A stretch of DNA of 64,000 nucleotides. Source: Lysobacter enzymogenes (GTDB lineage: Bacteria; Pseudomonadota; Gammaproteobacteria; Xanthomonadales; Xanthomonadaceae). The notes beneath the pieces were generated by a model. It was not told where the DNA came from. It saw only the letters and a list, made by a program, of their open reading frames with translations, and ran no database searches. The first letter of the stretch is position 1. Each line of letters opens with the position of its first letter. Positions 16,259-24,456 of the stretch are shown in pieces. Both the position numbers and the translations under genes were made by a program. Location: positions 4,030,001 to 4,094,000 of the forward strand of contig NZ_CP067396.1 of the NCBI RefSeq assembly GCF_023617245.1, given 5' to 3'.

Positions 16259-17901
16259 GCCGGCACCCCGCGCTGGGCGATGGCGACGAAATCCAGTTCG
16301 TCGGGCAAGGTGCCGAAGCCCAGGCCGTGGCCGCCGCCGAGGCGGCTGCGGCAGAACGCGGCCGCGACCGGGCTGCCGGCGCGCAGCAGCAGCGCGCCCT
16401 GCAGCGCCAGCGCCAAGCGTTCGACCCAGCTGCGCATCTGCGCTTCCGGCAGCGGCGTGCGGCCCGACAAGGCGTCGGCGAGCGGATCGATCCGCGCATC
16501 GAACCAATCGTCGCGACCGCGCGCGGCGTCGAGTTCGGCCAGCAGCGCCTGCCCGGCCTCGGGCTCGCGCGCCAGCGCGCGCAGCACGTCCAGGCACTGG
16601 ATGTTGCCGCTGCCTTCCCAGATCGAATTCAGCGGCGCCTGCCGGTACAGGCGCGGCAGCAGCGATTCCTCGACGTAGCCCGCGCCGCCCAGGCATTCCT
16701 GCGCCTCGTTGACGAACGCCGGCGCGCGCTTGCAGATCCAGTACTTGCCGATCGCGGTGGCGATGCGCGCCAACGCGGCCTCGCGCGGATCGCGCGGCGC
16801 GCGGTCGATCGCGCCGGCCACGCGGATCGCCAGCGCGGTGGCGGCTTCGGATTCCAGCGCGAGGTCGGCCAGCACGTTGCGCATCAGCGCGTGCTCGGCC
16901 AGCGGCTTGCCGAAGGCGCGGCGGTGGCGGGTGTGGTGCAGGGCCTGGCTCAACGCCATGCGCATCTCGCCGGCCGAGCCGAGCATGCAGTCGAGCCGGG
17001 TCAGCATCACCATCTCGATGATGGTCGCCACGCCGCGGCCCTCCTCGCCCACGCGCTGCGCCCAGGCGTTTTGGAACTCCACCTCCGACGAGGCGTTGGA
17101 CCAGTCGCCGAGCTTGTCCTTGAGCCGCATCAGCCGCAGCGCGTTCTTGCCGCCGTGCGGGTGCCAGCGCGGCAGCAGGAAGCAGGTCAAGCCGGCGGGC
17201 GCCTGGCCCAGGACCAGGAAGCCGTCGGACATCGGCGCGGAAAAGAACCATTTGTGGCCGACCAGTTCGTACTCGTCGTTGCCGATCGCGGTGGCGACGG
17301 TCTGGTTCGCGCGCACGTCCGAGCCGCCCTGCTTCTCGGTCATGCCCATGCCCAGGGTGAGCCCGGGCTTGTCGGCGGCGGCGACGTCGCGGCCGTCGTA
17401 ATGCGGCGCGGCGGCCTTGCGCATCCACTCGCCCAGCGCGGGCGCGTGGCGCAGCACCGGCGCGCTGGCGTGGGTCATGGTCAGCGGGCAGCTGGTGCCG
17501 GGTTCGGATTGATGGTGCAGGTAGCTCAGCGCCGCGCGCGCGACGTGCGCGCCGGGCGCCGGCTCGTGCCAGGACAGGCCGGCGACGCCGTGTTCGATCG
17601 CCGCGCCCATGATCGCGTGGTAGTTGGGATGGAACTCGACCGTGTCGATGCGGTGGCCGAAGGCGTCGTGGCTGCGCAGGCGCGGCTTGTCGCGGTGCGC
17701 GTCGACGCTCAGCGCCAGCAATCCGTCGCCGGCGAAGGCGCCGTAGCGTTGCAGGCGCGCGGCGAAGGCGCCGCCGCCCTCGCGCTCGACCGCTTCGCGC
17801 AGGGCCGCGTCGTCGGCCCACAGGTCGCGCGGCGCGAACGGCGGCGGCTGGTTGGCGACCGCGTGGGTGGCGAACGGCGGCAGTTCGGCGGGCGTGTCCA
17901 T
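16255..17901 (-). CDS. AidB-type acyl-CoA dehydrogenase
   Basis: A flavoenzyme of 548 residues, the length of the AidB subgroup (about 541). The N-terminus has the AidB-like THAVANQPPPF. Acyl-CoA dehydrogenase blocks follow: GMGMTEKQGGSDVRANQT, the flavin-binding HKWFFSAPMSDGFLVLGQ, RLDCMLGSAGEMRMALSQALHH and the C-terminal ECLGGAGYVEES. E. coli AidB is induced by alkylation damage and binds DNA; whether this one does is not shown. The gene heads a two-gene unit with the L,D-transpeptidase, and three copies of a 16-base repeat lie just upstream. Confidence 0.9.
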   Translation of the reverse strand: MDTPAELPPFATHAVANQPPPFAPRDLWADDAALREAVEREGGGAFAARLQRYGAFAGDGLLALSVDAHRDKPRLRSHDAFGHRIDTVEFHPNYHAIMGAAIEHGVAGLSWHEPAPGAHVARAALSYLHHQSEPGTSCPLTMTHASAPVLRHAPALGEWMRKAAAPHYDGRDVAAADKPGLTLGMGMTEKQGGSDVRANQTVATAIGNDEYELVGHKWFFSAPMSDGFLVLGQAPAGLTCFLLPRWHPHGGKNALRLMRLKDKLGDWSNASSEVEFQNAWAQRVGEEGRGVATIIEMVMLTRLDCMLGSAGEMRMALSQALHHTRHRRAFGKPLAEHALMRNVLADLALESEAATALAIRVAGAIDRAPRDPREAALARIATAIGKYWICKRAPAFVNEAQECLGGAGYVEESLLPRLYRQAPLNSIWEGSGNIQCLDVLRALAREPEAGQALLAELDAARGRDDWFDARIDPLADALSGRTPLPEAQMRSWVERLALALQGALLLRAGSPVAAAFCRSRLGGGHGLGFGTLPDELDFVAIAQRGVPA

Positions 17902-17930
17902 GGGTTGCGTTGCTCCTGCGGGTTCTTCGC

Positions 17931-17982
17931 GGTTCTAGACCCAGGCGGTTCTAGACCCAGGCGATTCTAGACCCAGGCGATT
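17931..17982. repeat. Tandem 16-base repeat upstream of the AidB-type gene
   Basis: GGTTCTAGACCCAGGC occurs at 17931-17946 and 17947-17962, then with one change at 17963-17978, and a fourth unit starts as GATTAGAG. The units contain CTAG, a rare tetranucleotide in many proteobacterial genomes. The array starts 30 bases from the start codon, inside the expected promoter region. Confidence 0.9.
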
Positions 17983-18065
17983 AGAGCGGCGCTTCCATAC
18001 CGGCTTCACAGCGCGATCCGGCCGGACGGCGTCGGGCCCGGTGGCCCTGCCACAACAGCGCCCGC

Positions 18066-18097
18066 AAAAGAAAAGGCCCCGCCGAAGCGAGGCCTTG
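18066..18097 (-). terminator. Rho-independent terminator of the cold-shock gene
   Basis: On the minus strand AAGGCCTCGC and GCGGGGCCTT pair across a TTCG tetraloop, followed by TTCTTTT. It lies about 95 bases after the cold-shock stop codon. Confidence 0.88.
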
Positions 18098-18189
18098 GAA
18101 ACTGTCCGACGAACCTGTCCGAAACGAACCTGTCCATGTGGAACGGTAAGGCGATACGCCGAAGCCCGCGCGACGGGCAATACGATCGA

Positions 18190-18396
18190 TCAGGCCTGCG
18201 GGGTGACTTCCGAAGCCTGCGCGCCCTTCGGGCCCTGGGTCAGCTGGTAGCTGACGCGCTGGCCTTCCTGCAGGCTGCGGAAGCCCTTGGCGTTGATCGC
18301 GGAGAAATGCACGAATACATCCGCGCTGCCATCTTCGGGAGAAATGAAACCGAAGCCCTTGGCGTCGTTGAACCACTTCACGGTGCCGTACTGCAT
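18190..18396 (-). CDS. CspA-family cold-shock protein
   Basis: A 68-residue single-domain RNA chaperone. Both RNA-binding motifs are intact: RNP1 in KGFGFISPEDG and RNP2 in VFVHFSAI. The start MQYGTVKWFND is the normal family start, and the frame extending upstream is not needed. A region of about 185 bases lies before the start; many csp genes have a long structured leader, but I could not confirm one here. A strong terminator follows. Whether this copy is cold-induced or constitutive cannot be told. Confidence 0.95.
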   Translation of the reverse strand: MQYGTVKWFNDAKGFGFISPEDGSADVFVHFSAINAKGFRSLQEGQRVSYQLTQGPKGAQASEVTPQA

Positions 18397-18583
18397 ATCC
18401 TTATTGACCTCATGCTGGATGCGTTGACGTGCGTCGCCGCCGCGTGGCGTTTGACGCACCGGCGAGTATGCAAACTGTGCCATTGGATGACAACGGCTCA
18501 GCGTGACGGCATCGAACACGTGAAATGAGGGAATTTCCGGTCACCTCGCGCATGCGCGATCGCATTTATGCGACCGCGATCAC

Positions 18584-19357
18584 TCAGCGCGCGTCCAGCA
18601 GCGCCTGCAGCAGCGCCGGCAAGCCCGAGGATGCCGCGGCGACGTTGTCGAGCACATCCTGCAGGGTGATCACTTCGTCCGGATCGGGACCGGCGCCGGC
18701 GGCCCAGTTGGCGACGATCGCCAGGCAGGCGTAGTCCAGTCCCAGCTCGCGCGCGAGGCCGGCTTCGGGCATGCCGGTCATGCCGACCAGGTCGCAGCCG
18801 TCGCGGCGCATGCGCGCGATCTCGGCGCGGGTTTCCAGGCGCGGGCCCTGGGTCGCGCCGTAGCAGCCGCCGTCGACCAGCGCCACGCCGGCGCGCTGCG
18901 CCGCCGCCAGCACCGCGGCGCGCAACGCGCGGGTGTAGGGCTCGCCGAAATCCACGTGCAGCACTTCGGTGCCCCCGCTTCCTTCGGAAGCGACCTCGCA
19001 GATCGTCGAGATGCGGCCCCAGGTGTAGTCGATCAGCTGATCCGGGCAGCCGAGCACGCGCGGGCCGAACCGCTCGGTGATGCCGCCGACCGTGTTGAGC
19101 GCGAGCACGCGCGTCGCGCCCAGCGCCTGCAACGCGGCGAGGTTGGCGCGGTAGTTGATCTGGTGCGGCGGCAGCGAATGGCCTTCGCCGTGGCGCGCGA
19201 GAAAGGCGACGCGGCGCTCGCCGAGGCGGCCGATGCGGACCGGGCCCGACGGCGCGCCGTAGCGGGTCACCGGCTGGTGCGATTCGACGTCCTGCAGCTC
19301 GGCGATGCGGTACAGGCCGGTGCCGCCGATCACGGCGAGGTCGATGGGTTGGGTCAT
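18584..19357 (-). CDS. S-methyl-5'-thioinosine phosphorylase (MTAP/MTIP family)
   Basis: A 257-residue purine nucleoside phosphorylase of the type seen in Pseudomonas and xanthomonads. It starts with the family block AVIGGTGLYRI, then RHGEGHSLPPHQINYRANL, LNTVGGI, TQGPRLETRAEIARMRRDG and VGMTGMPEA. The reaction splits methylthioinosine with phosphate into hypoxanthine and methylthioribose 1-phosphate, part of the salvage of the polyamine by-product methylthioadenosine. The next gene downstream is a hypoxanthine-type phosphoribosyltransferase, which could use the base released. The substrate preference for inosine over adenosine is inferred from the family. Confidence 0.88.
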   Translation of the reverse strand: MTQPIDLAVIGGTGLYRIAELQDVESHQPVTRYGAPSGPVRIGRLGERRVAFLARHGEGHSLPPHQINYRANLAALQALGATRVLALNTVGGITERFGPRVLGCPDQLIDYTWGRISTICEVASEGSGGTEVLHVDFGEPYTRALRAAVLAAAQRAGVALVDGGCYGATQGPRLETRAEIARMRRDGCDLVGMTGMPEAGLARELGLDYACLAIVANWAAGAGPDPDEVITLQDVLDNVAAASSGLPALLQALLDAR

Positions 19358-19446
19358 GGGATGCGGATCCGGATCGATGCGGGGAAGGCCGCGCGCCGGG
19401 CGCGCGCGAGCCGTGTGACGGGTTGCCGCGAACGCGGCTGAAGCGT

Positions 19447-19998
19447 TCAGCGCAGCGCGTAGATCGCCGGCAGGTTGCGGCCCTGCTCGTGGAAGTCCAT
19501 GCCGTAGCCGAACACGTAGCGGTCGGGCACTTCGACGCCGACGTAATCGGCGCACAGGCCTTCGACGCAGCGGTCGTGCGCCTTCACCGCCAGCGCGGCG
19601 ATGCGCACCTCGGCCGCGCCCTGCTCCAGGCACCAGGCGCGGATCGCGTGCAGGGTGTGGCCTTCGTCGACGATGTCGTCGGCCAGCAGCACCCGGCGCC
19701 CGCGCAGCGGCGTGGCCGGGCGGTGTTTCCACACCAGGTCGGCGCCGGTGGTGGCGCCGCGGTAGCGGGTCGCGTGCAGGTAGTCGAATTCCAGGTCCAG
19801 GCCGCGCTGGCCCAGTTCCATCGCCAGCTGCGCGGCGAACGGCAGGCCGCCGTGCATGACGGTCAGGTAGACCGGGCGCGCGCCGGCGTAGTCGTTGCGG
19901 ATGCGCACGGCCATGCGCGCGATCTCGCGCTCCAGGCTGCGGCGGTCGAAGATCAGGTCGGCGTTTTCCAACGCGGCGGCCAGGTCGTGGTTGCTCAT
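19447..19998 (-). CDS. Hypoxanthine-guanine phosphoribosyltransferase
   Basis: A 183-residue purine-salvage enzyme of the type I phosphoribosyltransferase fold. The PRPP-binding signature is VLLADDIVDEGHTL near residue 103, preceded by the catalytic flexible loop region (HATRYRGATTG). It converts hypoxanthine or guanine plus PRPP into IMP or GMP. The start codon overlaps the nagZ stop (TGATG), so expression is coupled to nagZ, and the methylthioinosine phosphorylase lies 89 bases downstream. All three are on the minus strand. Confidence 0.9.
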   Translation of the reverse strand: MSNHDLAAALENADLIFDRRSLEREIARMAVRIRNDYAGARPVYLTVMHGGLPFAAQLAMELGQRGLDLEFDYLHATRYRGATTGADLVWKHRPATPLRGRRVLLADDIVDEGHTLHAIRAWCLEQGAAEVRIAALAVKAHDRCVEGLCADYVGVEVPDRYVFGYGMDFHEQGRNLPAIYALR

Positions 19999-20993
19999 CA
20001 AGCCAGTCCTTCCAAACGGGTGCGGGTGTCGGCGTAGCGGGCGTCGGCGATCAGCCCATCCCAGCCCATCGCGCCGCGGCCGATCAGGCCCACCAGCGCG
20101 GCGGTGTTGAGCGGGCGGCCGGCGACCGCCTGCAGCGACTCTTCTACCAACTGCGGATGACAGACCAGCACCACGTCGCAGCCGGCGTCCAGGTGCGCGT
20201 CGATGCGCGCGCGCACGCCGCCGGCGGAGAACGCCGCGGCCATGCCGATGTCGTCGCTGAAGACCACGCCGCGGAAGCCCATCTCCTTGCGCAGGATGTC
20301 CTCGATCCACAGCCGCGAATAGCCGGCCGGCTCCGGCGCGACCGCCGGATACGACACGTGCGCCATCATCACCGCGTCGGCCTTGGCCTCGATGCCGGCG
20401 ACGAACGGGATCAGGTCGGTCTTGCGCAGATCCTCGAGGCTGCGCGGGTCGGCGGCCTGGTCGAAGTGGGTGTCGGCCAGGACCGAGCCGTGGCCGGGGA
20501 AATGCTTCAGCGTCGCGGCCATGCCGCGCGCGTGCATGCCGCGGATGTAGGCGCGGGTGAACTCGGCCACGACCTGCGGATCGGCGTCGAAGGCGCGGTT
20601 GCCGATGGCGAGGTTGCCGCGGCCCAGGTCGACCACCGGCGCGAAGCTGAGGTCGACGCCACTGGCCTGGACTTCGCCGGCCATCAGCTGGGCGTGCTCC
20701 TCGGCCAGCTTGAGCGCGGCCTCGCGGTCCTGGGCGTAGAGCTTGCCGAGCGATTGCAGCGGCGGCAGCGCGCTGTAGCCCTCGCGGAAGCGCTGCACGC
20801 GGCCGCCTTCCTGGTCCACGCAGACCAGCTGCGGACGCGGCGCGGCTTCGCGGATCGCCTGCGAGAGCTCGGCGACCTGGGCCCTGGAGGCGAAATTGCG
20901 GGCGAACAGGATCACGCCGGCGCAGGCTTCGTGTTGCAGCCAGTCGCGTTCCTGTTCGTTGAGTTCGGTACCGGCGACGCCGATCACGAGCAT
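19998..20993 (-). CDS. nagZ: Beta-N-acetylhexosaminidase NagZ
   Basis: A 331-residue glycoside hydrolase family 3 enzyme for cytoplasmic peptidoglycan recycling, releasing GlcNAc from anhydromuropeptides. Signature parts are VDQEGGRVQRFREG, SFAPVVDLGRGN, the KHFPGHG motif carrying the His of the catalytic dyad, and VVFSDDIGMAAAF with the nucleophile Asp. The length matches E. coli NagZ (341). It overlaps the phosphoribosyltransferase by one base. NagZ products control AmpC-type beta-lactamases in some bacteria, though no ampR/ampC is seen here. Confidence 0.95.
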   Translation of the reverse strand: MLVIGVAGTELNEQERDWLQHEACAGVILFARNFASRAQVAELSQAIREAAPRPQLVCVDQEGGRVQRFREGYSALPPLQSLGKLYAQDREAALKLAEEHAQLMAGEVQASGVDLSFAPVVDLGRGNLAIGNRAFDADPQVVAEFTRAYIRGMHARGMAATLKHFPGHGSVLADTHFDQAADPRSLEDLRKTDLIPFVAGIEAKADAVMMAHVSYPAVAPEPAGYSRLWIEDILRKEMGFRGVVFSDDIGMAAAFSAGGVRARIDAHLDAGCDVVLVCHPQLVEESLQAVAGRPLNTAALVGLIGRGAMGWDGLIADARYADTRTRLEGLA

Positions 20994-21168
20994 GCGGAGA
21001 CTCCTGTGAGGAGGATTGCGGCGCGGTCGGCGCCGTGGGCATTGTCGCGCAGATGCGGCGGCGGGGCATCCCGGGGCGGCCGGCGGCGGAAAGGGCCTCG
21101 CGCCCGGCGTTCATGGGAAGCGCTTCAGCCGGGATGCTCCGATGGGAGAGGCGCCCGTCTGGGCGCTC

Positions 21169-21255
21169 TTGTGGGAGGGACTTCAGTCCCGACGCTTTCG
21201 TGCCAGCTCGCGGCGATCGGAGCCGAAAGCGTCGGGACTGAAGTCCCTCCCACAA
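21169..21255. repeat. Inverted repeat, family A
   Basis: Arms 21169-21198 and 21226-21255 are inverted copies built on GAAGTCCCTCCCACAA and AAGCGTCGGGACT, separated by 27 bases. This is the compact form of the element at 13857-14019. Most of the 316-base gap between nagZ and the CYTH gene (20994-21309) is taken up by it; nothing else is supported there. Confidence 0.85.
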
Positions 21256-21309
21256 GGGCCCCTGCCCCACGAGTCGGGCGGCCCACGAAAGCCAGCAGCC
21301 CGGTCCGGA

Positions 21310-21822
21310 TCAGCCCTCGCCGTCGCGCTCGGCCTGGCTCCACCGCGAGAACGGCCGGGTCGCCAGCGCCAGGTTGTAGTAGCGCGCCGACTCGGTCACC
21401 TCGCGCCCGGCCCAGGCGGGCTTGTCGAACGCCGCATCGGCGCTCGGCAACTCGACTTCGGCCACGACCAGCCCGGCGTTGTCGCCGAGGAATTCGTCGA
21501 CTTCCCACACAAACCCGGCGTGTTCGACGTAGTGGCGGCGCTTGTCGACCAGCCCGCCCACGCACAGCGCCAGCAGGTCGCGCGCGTCGCGCTCCGGGAT
21601 CGGGTAATCGAATTCCTGGCGGGTGTGGCCGAGTTCGCGCGACTTGAGGTTGAGGAAGGCGTCCTCGCCGGCGATGCGCACGCGCACCGAGGCCTTCATC
21701 GCGCCGGTGTCCATCGTCGCCAGATCGTTGAGATAGCCCTGCGCCATCGGCACCACCTTGTGCGCGGCGGCGCGCCAGGCGTCGGAAGTGACCAGAAACT
21801 TGCGTTCGATTTCGATGCCCAC
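21310..21822 (-). CDS. CYTH domain protein (inorganic triphosphatase-like)
   Basis: A 170-residue soluble protein. The GTG start is set by the family N-terminus: VGIEIERKFLV carries the EIERKFL signature within the first ten residues, and GAGGA lies 8 bases before it. Charged strands of the triphosphate tunnel follow (KASVRVRIAGEDAFLNLKSRE, RQEFDYPIPERDARDLL, WEVDEFLGDNAGLVVAEVEL). CYTH proteins hydrolyse inorganic triphosphate or act on related polyphosphates with a divalent metal. No polyphosphate gene is adjacent. An upstream ATG would add 27 residues without family support. Confidence 0.9.
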   Translation of the reverse strand: MGIEIERKFLVTSDAWRAAAHKVVPMAQGYLNDLATMDTGAMKASVRVRIAGEDAFLNLKSRELGHTRQEFDYPIPERDARDLLALCVGGLVDKRRHYVEHAGFVWEVDEFLGDNAGLVVAEVELPSADAAFDKPAWAGREVTESARYYNLALATRPFSRWSQAERDGEG

Positions 21823-21951
21823 GCGAATGTCCTCAAGTAGAAACCACGCCGAACCCATCGTCCGCGCGCAGCCGCCGCAACCATCGCCGGCGGAATCCAC
21901 CACTGCCCGCGCCGCGGCAGGTCCGTCGCCGACGCCGTCCCCTCGCCCTCG

Positions 21952-22060
21952 CCGTCATTCCGGCGAAAGCCGGAACCCATTTTGCTGTTGCGGTTGGCTG
22001 CTGGGCTTGGAAAGCAAAGGCAAAATCAAAATGGGTTCCGGCTTTCGCCGGAATGACGGC
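21952..22060. repeat. Intergenic inverted repeat, family B
   Basis: The arms (21952-21984 and 22021-22060) hold CCGGCGAAAGCCGG-type palindromes and face each other across AT-richer spacer DNA. It shares this layout with 34-142. It sits between the divergent CYTH start and the rlmD stop. Confidence 0.85.
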
Positions 22061-22114
22061 GTGTGAGGCGTGTGAGGCGTGTGAGGTCTGCGAGGCTTGC
22101 GAAAGATGCGAGCG
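22061..22114. repeat. Degenerate 9-base tandem repeat
   Basis: GTGTGAGGC occurs twice exactly from 22061, then decays through GTGTGAGGT, CTGCGAGGC, TTGCGAAAG and ATGCGAGCG, all in phase. It directly abuts the family B repeat and ends 29 bases before the rlmD stop. Confidence 0.7.
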
Positions 22115-22142
22115 GCCACAGTCGCGACGCGAGCCGCGCGCC

Positions 22143-23492
22143 TCAGCGCTCGAACATCGCGATCGATTCCACGTGCGCGGTATGCGGGAACATGTCCATC
22201 ACCCCGGCCGCGCGCAGCTTCCAGCCCTTCTCGCGCACCAGGTAGCCGGCGTCGCGCGCCAGCGAGGCCGGATGGCAGCTGACGTAGACGATGCGCTTGA
22301 ACTGCTTCAGCGGCAGCTGGGTCAGCACGAAGTCGGCGCCCGAACGCGGCGGGTCCAGCAGCAGGCGGTCGAAGCCCTCGCGCATCCAGCGCTCGCCGCT
22401 GAGGTCCTTGCCGAGGTCGGCGGCGTAGAACTGCGCGTTGCCCAGGCCGTTGTGCGTAGCGTTCTCGCGAGCGCGCTGCACCAGCCCGGCCTCGCCTTCC
22501 ACCCCGACCACCTCGCGCACGCGCCGCGCCAGCGGCAGGGTGAAGTTGCCGAGACCGGCGAACAGGTCGAGCACGCGGTCCTCGGGCTGCGGCTCCAGCA
22601 GGTCCAGCGCGTGCTGGATCATGCGGCCGTTGAGCGAGGCGTTGACCTGGATGAAATCGAGCGGACGGAACTTCAGCCGCAGGTCCCAGTCCGGCAGCGA
22701 GAACTGCAGTTGCGGATCGGCCGGCCACAGCGGATGCACGGTGTCGATGCCGCCGGGCTGCAGGAAGATCGCGAAGCGGTGCTCGCGGCCGAACGCCGCC
22801 AGCTTGTCGCGGTCGCCGTCCGACAGCGGCGCGAGGTGGCGGAAGGTCAGCGCGATGCCGTCGTGATCGTCCATGCCGTCGCCGCCGATGAACTCCACCT
22901 GCGGAATCTCGCGACGCCCGTCCATGCCGTCGATCAGCGCGGCCAGCGCCGCGACCTTGTCGCCGATGGCCGGGATCACCGTTTCGCAGCGGGAAATGTC
23001 GGCGACGAAGCGCGGATCGGTCTCGCGGAAACCGACCAGGGTCTTGTCCTTCTTCTCGACCCGGCGCACCGAGAACCGGCCCTTGCGCCGGTAGCCCCAG
23101 GCCGAGTCGGTCAGCGCCGGCAGCACCCGCTCGGGCATGACGTGGCCGATGCGCTCGAAGTTCTCCATCAGCACGCGCTGCTTGGCCAGGATCTGCTGGT
23201 CTTCGGCCAGATGCTGCAACGCGCAGCCGCCGCACACGCCGAAATGCGCGCAACGCGGATCGACGCGGTCGGGCGAGGCCTGCAGCACCTGCACCGCGAC
23301 GGCCTCGTCGAAGCTACGCGAACGCGCCGTCTGCTTGGCCATGACCCGCTCGCCGGGCAGCGCGCCGGCGACGAATATCGCCTTGCCGGCGCTGTCGGGG
23401 GCCTTGGGATCGGGGCGGCGGCCAACGCCGCGGCCGTCGTGGGTGAGACCGGAAATGGCGATCTCGAAAGGAGTCTGGTCGATGCGGGCCAC
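22143..23492 (-). CDS. rlmD: 23S rRNA (uracil-5-)-methyltransferase RlmD
   Basis: A 449-residue SAM-dependent enzyme that makes m5U at U1939-type positions in 23S rRNA (E. coli RlmD has 433). An N-terminal TRAM-like part (TPFEIAISGLTHDGRGVGRR) precedes the iron-sulphur cysteines in PRCAHFGVCGGCALQH. The methylase domain has LDLFAGLGNFTLPLARR for SAM, LLLDPPRSG and the catalytic Cys in VYVSCHPASLARD. The GTG at 23492 (VARIDQTPF) is chosen because xanthomonad homologues start about there; the frame stays open further upstream but has no better start. Confidence 0.93.
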   Translation of the reverse strand: MARIDQTPFEIAISGLTHDGRGVGRRPDPKAPDSAGKAIFVAGALPGERVMAKQTARSRSFDEAVAVQVLQASPDRVDPRCAHFGVCGGCALQHLAEDQQILAKQRVLMENFERIGHVMPERVLPALTDSAWGYRRKGRFSVRRVEKKDKTLVGFRETDPRFVADISRCETVIPAIGDKVAALAALIDGMDGRREIPQVEFIGGDGMDDHDGIALTFRHLAPLSDGDRDKLAAFGREHRFAIFLQPGGIDTVHPLWPADPQLQFSLPDWDLRLKFRPLDFIQVNASLNGRMIQHALDLLEPQPEDRVLDLFAGLGNFTLPLARRVREVVGVEGEAGLVQRARENATHNGLGNAQFYAADLGKDLSGERWMREGFDRLLLDPPRSGADFVLTQLPLKQFKRIVYVSCHPASLARDAGYLVREKGWKLRAAGVMDMFPHTAHVESIAMFER

Positions 23493-23574
23493 AGCGGCTG
23501 GCGGGGTTTTACGGCCGGCTATTGTCGCATGTTCGGGACCGGGGACCGGGGAGCGAACGCAAACCGGCTCCGCA

Positions 23575-23601
23575 AGAAAAAGCCCGCCAAGCGGCGGGCT
23601 C
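23575..23601 (-). terminator. Rho-independent terminator after the YdbL-like gene
   Basis: On the minus strand AGCCCGCCGC and GGCGGGCT pair with a very short loop, followed by TTTTTCTT. It separates the YdbL-like gene (stop at 23657) from rlmD (start at 23492). Confidence 0.85.
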
Positions 23602-23606
23602 TCGCT

Positions 23607-23655
23607 CTCACCGGGTCCCGGGTCCCGGGTCCCGGGTCCCCGGTCCCCGGTCCCG
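23607..23655. repeat. GGGTCCC heptamer array
   Basis: About seven tandem copies of a seven-base unit (CGGGTCC, then CCGGTCC variants) run from the terminator to the stop of the YdbL-like gene. Related copies are at 23535-23553, 28493-28560 and 28627-28655. The unit is self-complementary, so the array can fold in either strand. Confidence 0.85.
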
Positions 23656-23656
23656 A

Positions 23657-24292
23657 TCACTTCTGCTTCCAGGCCCCGCCCGCGTCCTGGTACCACCAAC
23701 CGCCCTTGGCGCTCTCGATCCACTGCTTCGAGAACACCTGGCGGATCTGGCCTTCCCATTCGGGATGGTTGTTGGCCACGGCGATTTCCTTGTAGACCGC
23801 ATTGGAATCGCGGTTCTGGTCGGCCACCGCCTGATTGACGCCGACCCGGTCGGACAGCGGGATTTTGGCCGCGTCGCGCACGCTCACGGTGCCGTTGCTG
23901 GCGAAGCCGAGCGCGCCGGAGTCGAACTGCGCGCGCAGCTGCGAATCGAAGCGCTGGGCCATGCGCGACTGGATCGCCTGGATCGCCGGGGTCTTGATCG
24001 AGATGTCCGGCGACTGCGCGCGGGCGCTGCCGATGCCGGCCACCGACCACCAGTCGATGCGGCTGGCCAGTTCGCCCCAGCGCAGCGACGGGCGATCCAG
24101 CGCGGCGCTGCCGCCGGGCTTGCCGCCTTCCGACGGCTGGGCCTGCGGCTGCGCCGCGGGCGTGTCGCCGATGACCTTCTCGACGAATTCCTTGGCCGCT
24201 TCCTTGGCCTCGGCGGCCGGGAAGTAGACGTTGATGGTCACGCAGGCCGTCAACATCACGGCGGCGACCGGTACTCCCATCCAACGGCGCAT
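23657..24292 (-). CDS. YdbL-like lipoprotein (DUF1318)
   Basis: A 211-residue predicted lipoprotein with the lipobox MLTAC at residues 13-17, followed by VTINVYFPAAEAKEAAKEF, typical of DUF1318. The C-terminal half resembles E. coli YdbL (KEIAVANNHPEWEGQI, ending in GWWYQDAGGAWKQK). In E. coli the ydbH-ynbE-ydbL operon assists YdbH, an AsmA-like protein that moves phospholipids across the periplasm. Here the YdbH-like gene is directly upstream on the same strand, so the module is conserved. The lipobox suggests that this one protein may combine the lipoprotein anchoring of YnbE with YdbL; that is an inference. Confidence 0.85.
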   Translation of the reverse strand: MRRWMGVPVAAVMLTACVTINVYFPAAEAKEAAKEFVEKVIGDTPAAQPQAQPSEGGKPGGSAALDRPSLRWGELASRIDWWSVAGIGSARAQSPDISIKTPAIQAIQSRMAQRFDSQLRAQFDSGALGFASNGTVSVRDAAKIPLSDRVGVNQAVADQNRDSNAVYKEIAVANNHPEWEGQIRQVFSKQWIESAKGGWWYQDAGGAWKQK

Positions 24293-24456
24293 GTGCGGAT
24301 CCTTCTGGTTGTGCGCGTCCGGCGCGGCGGGCCGCCGGTCCGTCCGCGGCAGTGAACGAATGCCCGCCATTGAACCACGGCGGCGTTGAACGGCAAGGCT
24401 ACGCCGGCCGGCCGGCCGCGCCGCGGCCCCGTCCCGCCCGGCCGCGCGCGGCGGCC

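Noticed and set aside
18397..18583. Cold-shock thermosensor or riboswitch leader before the csp gene
   Set aside because: The length would allow it, but I could not identify the conserved cold-box or a convincing fold by eye.
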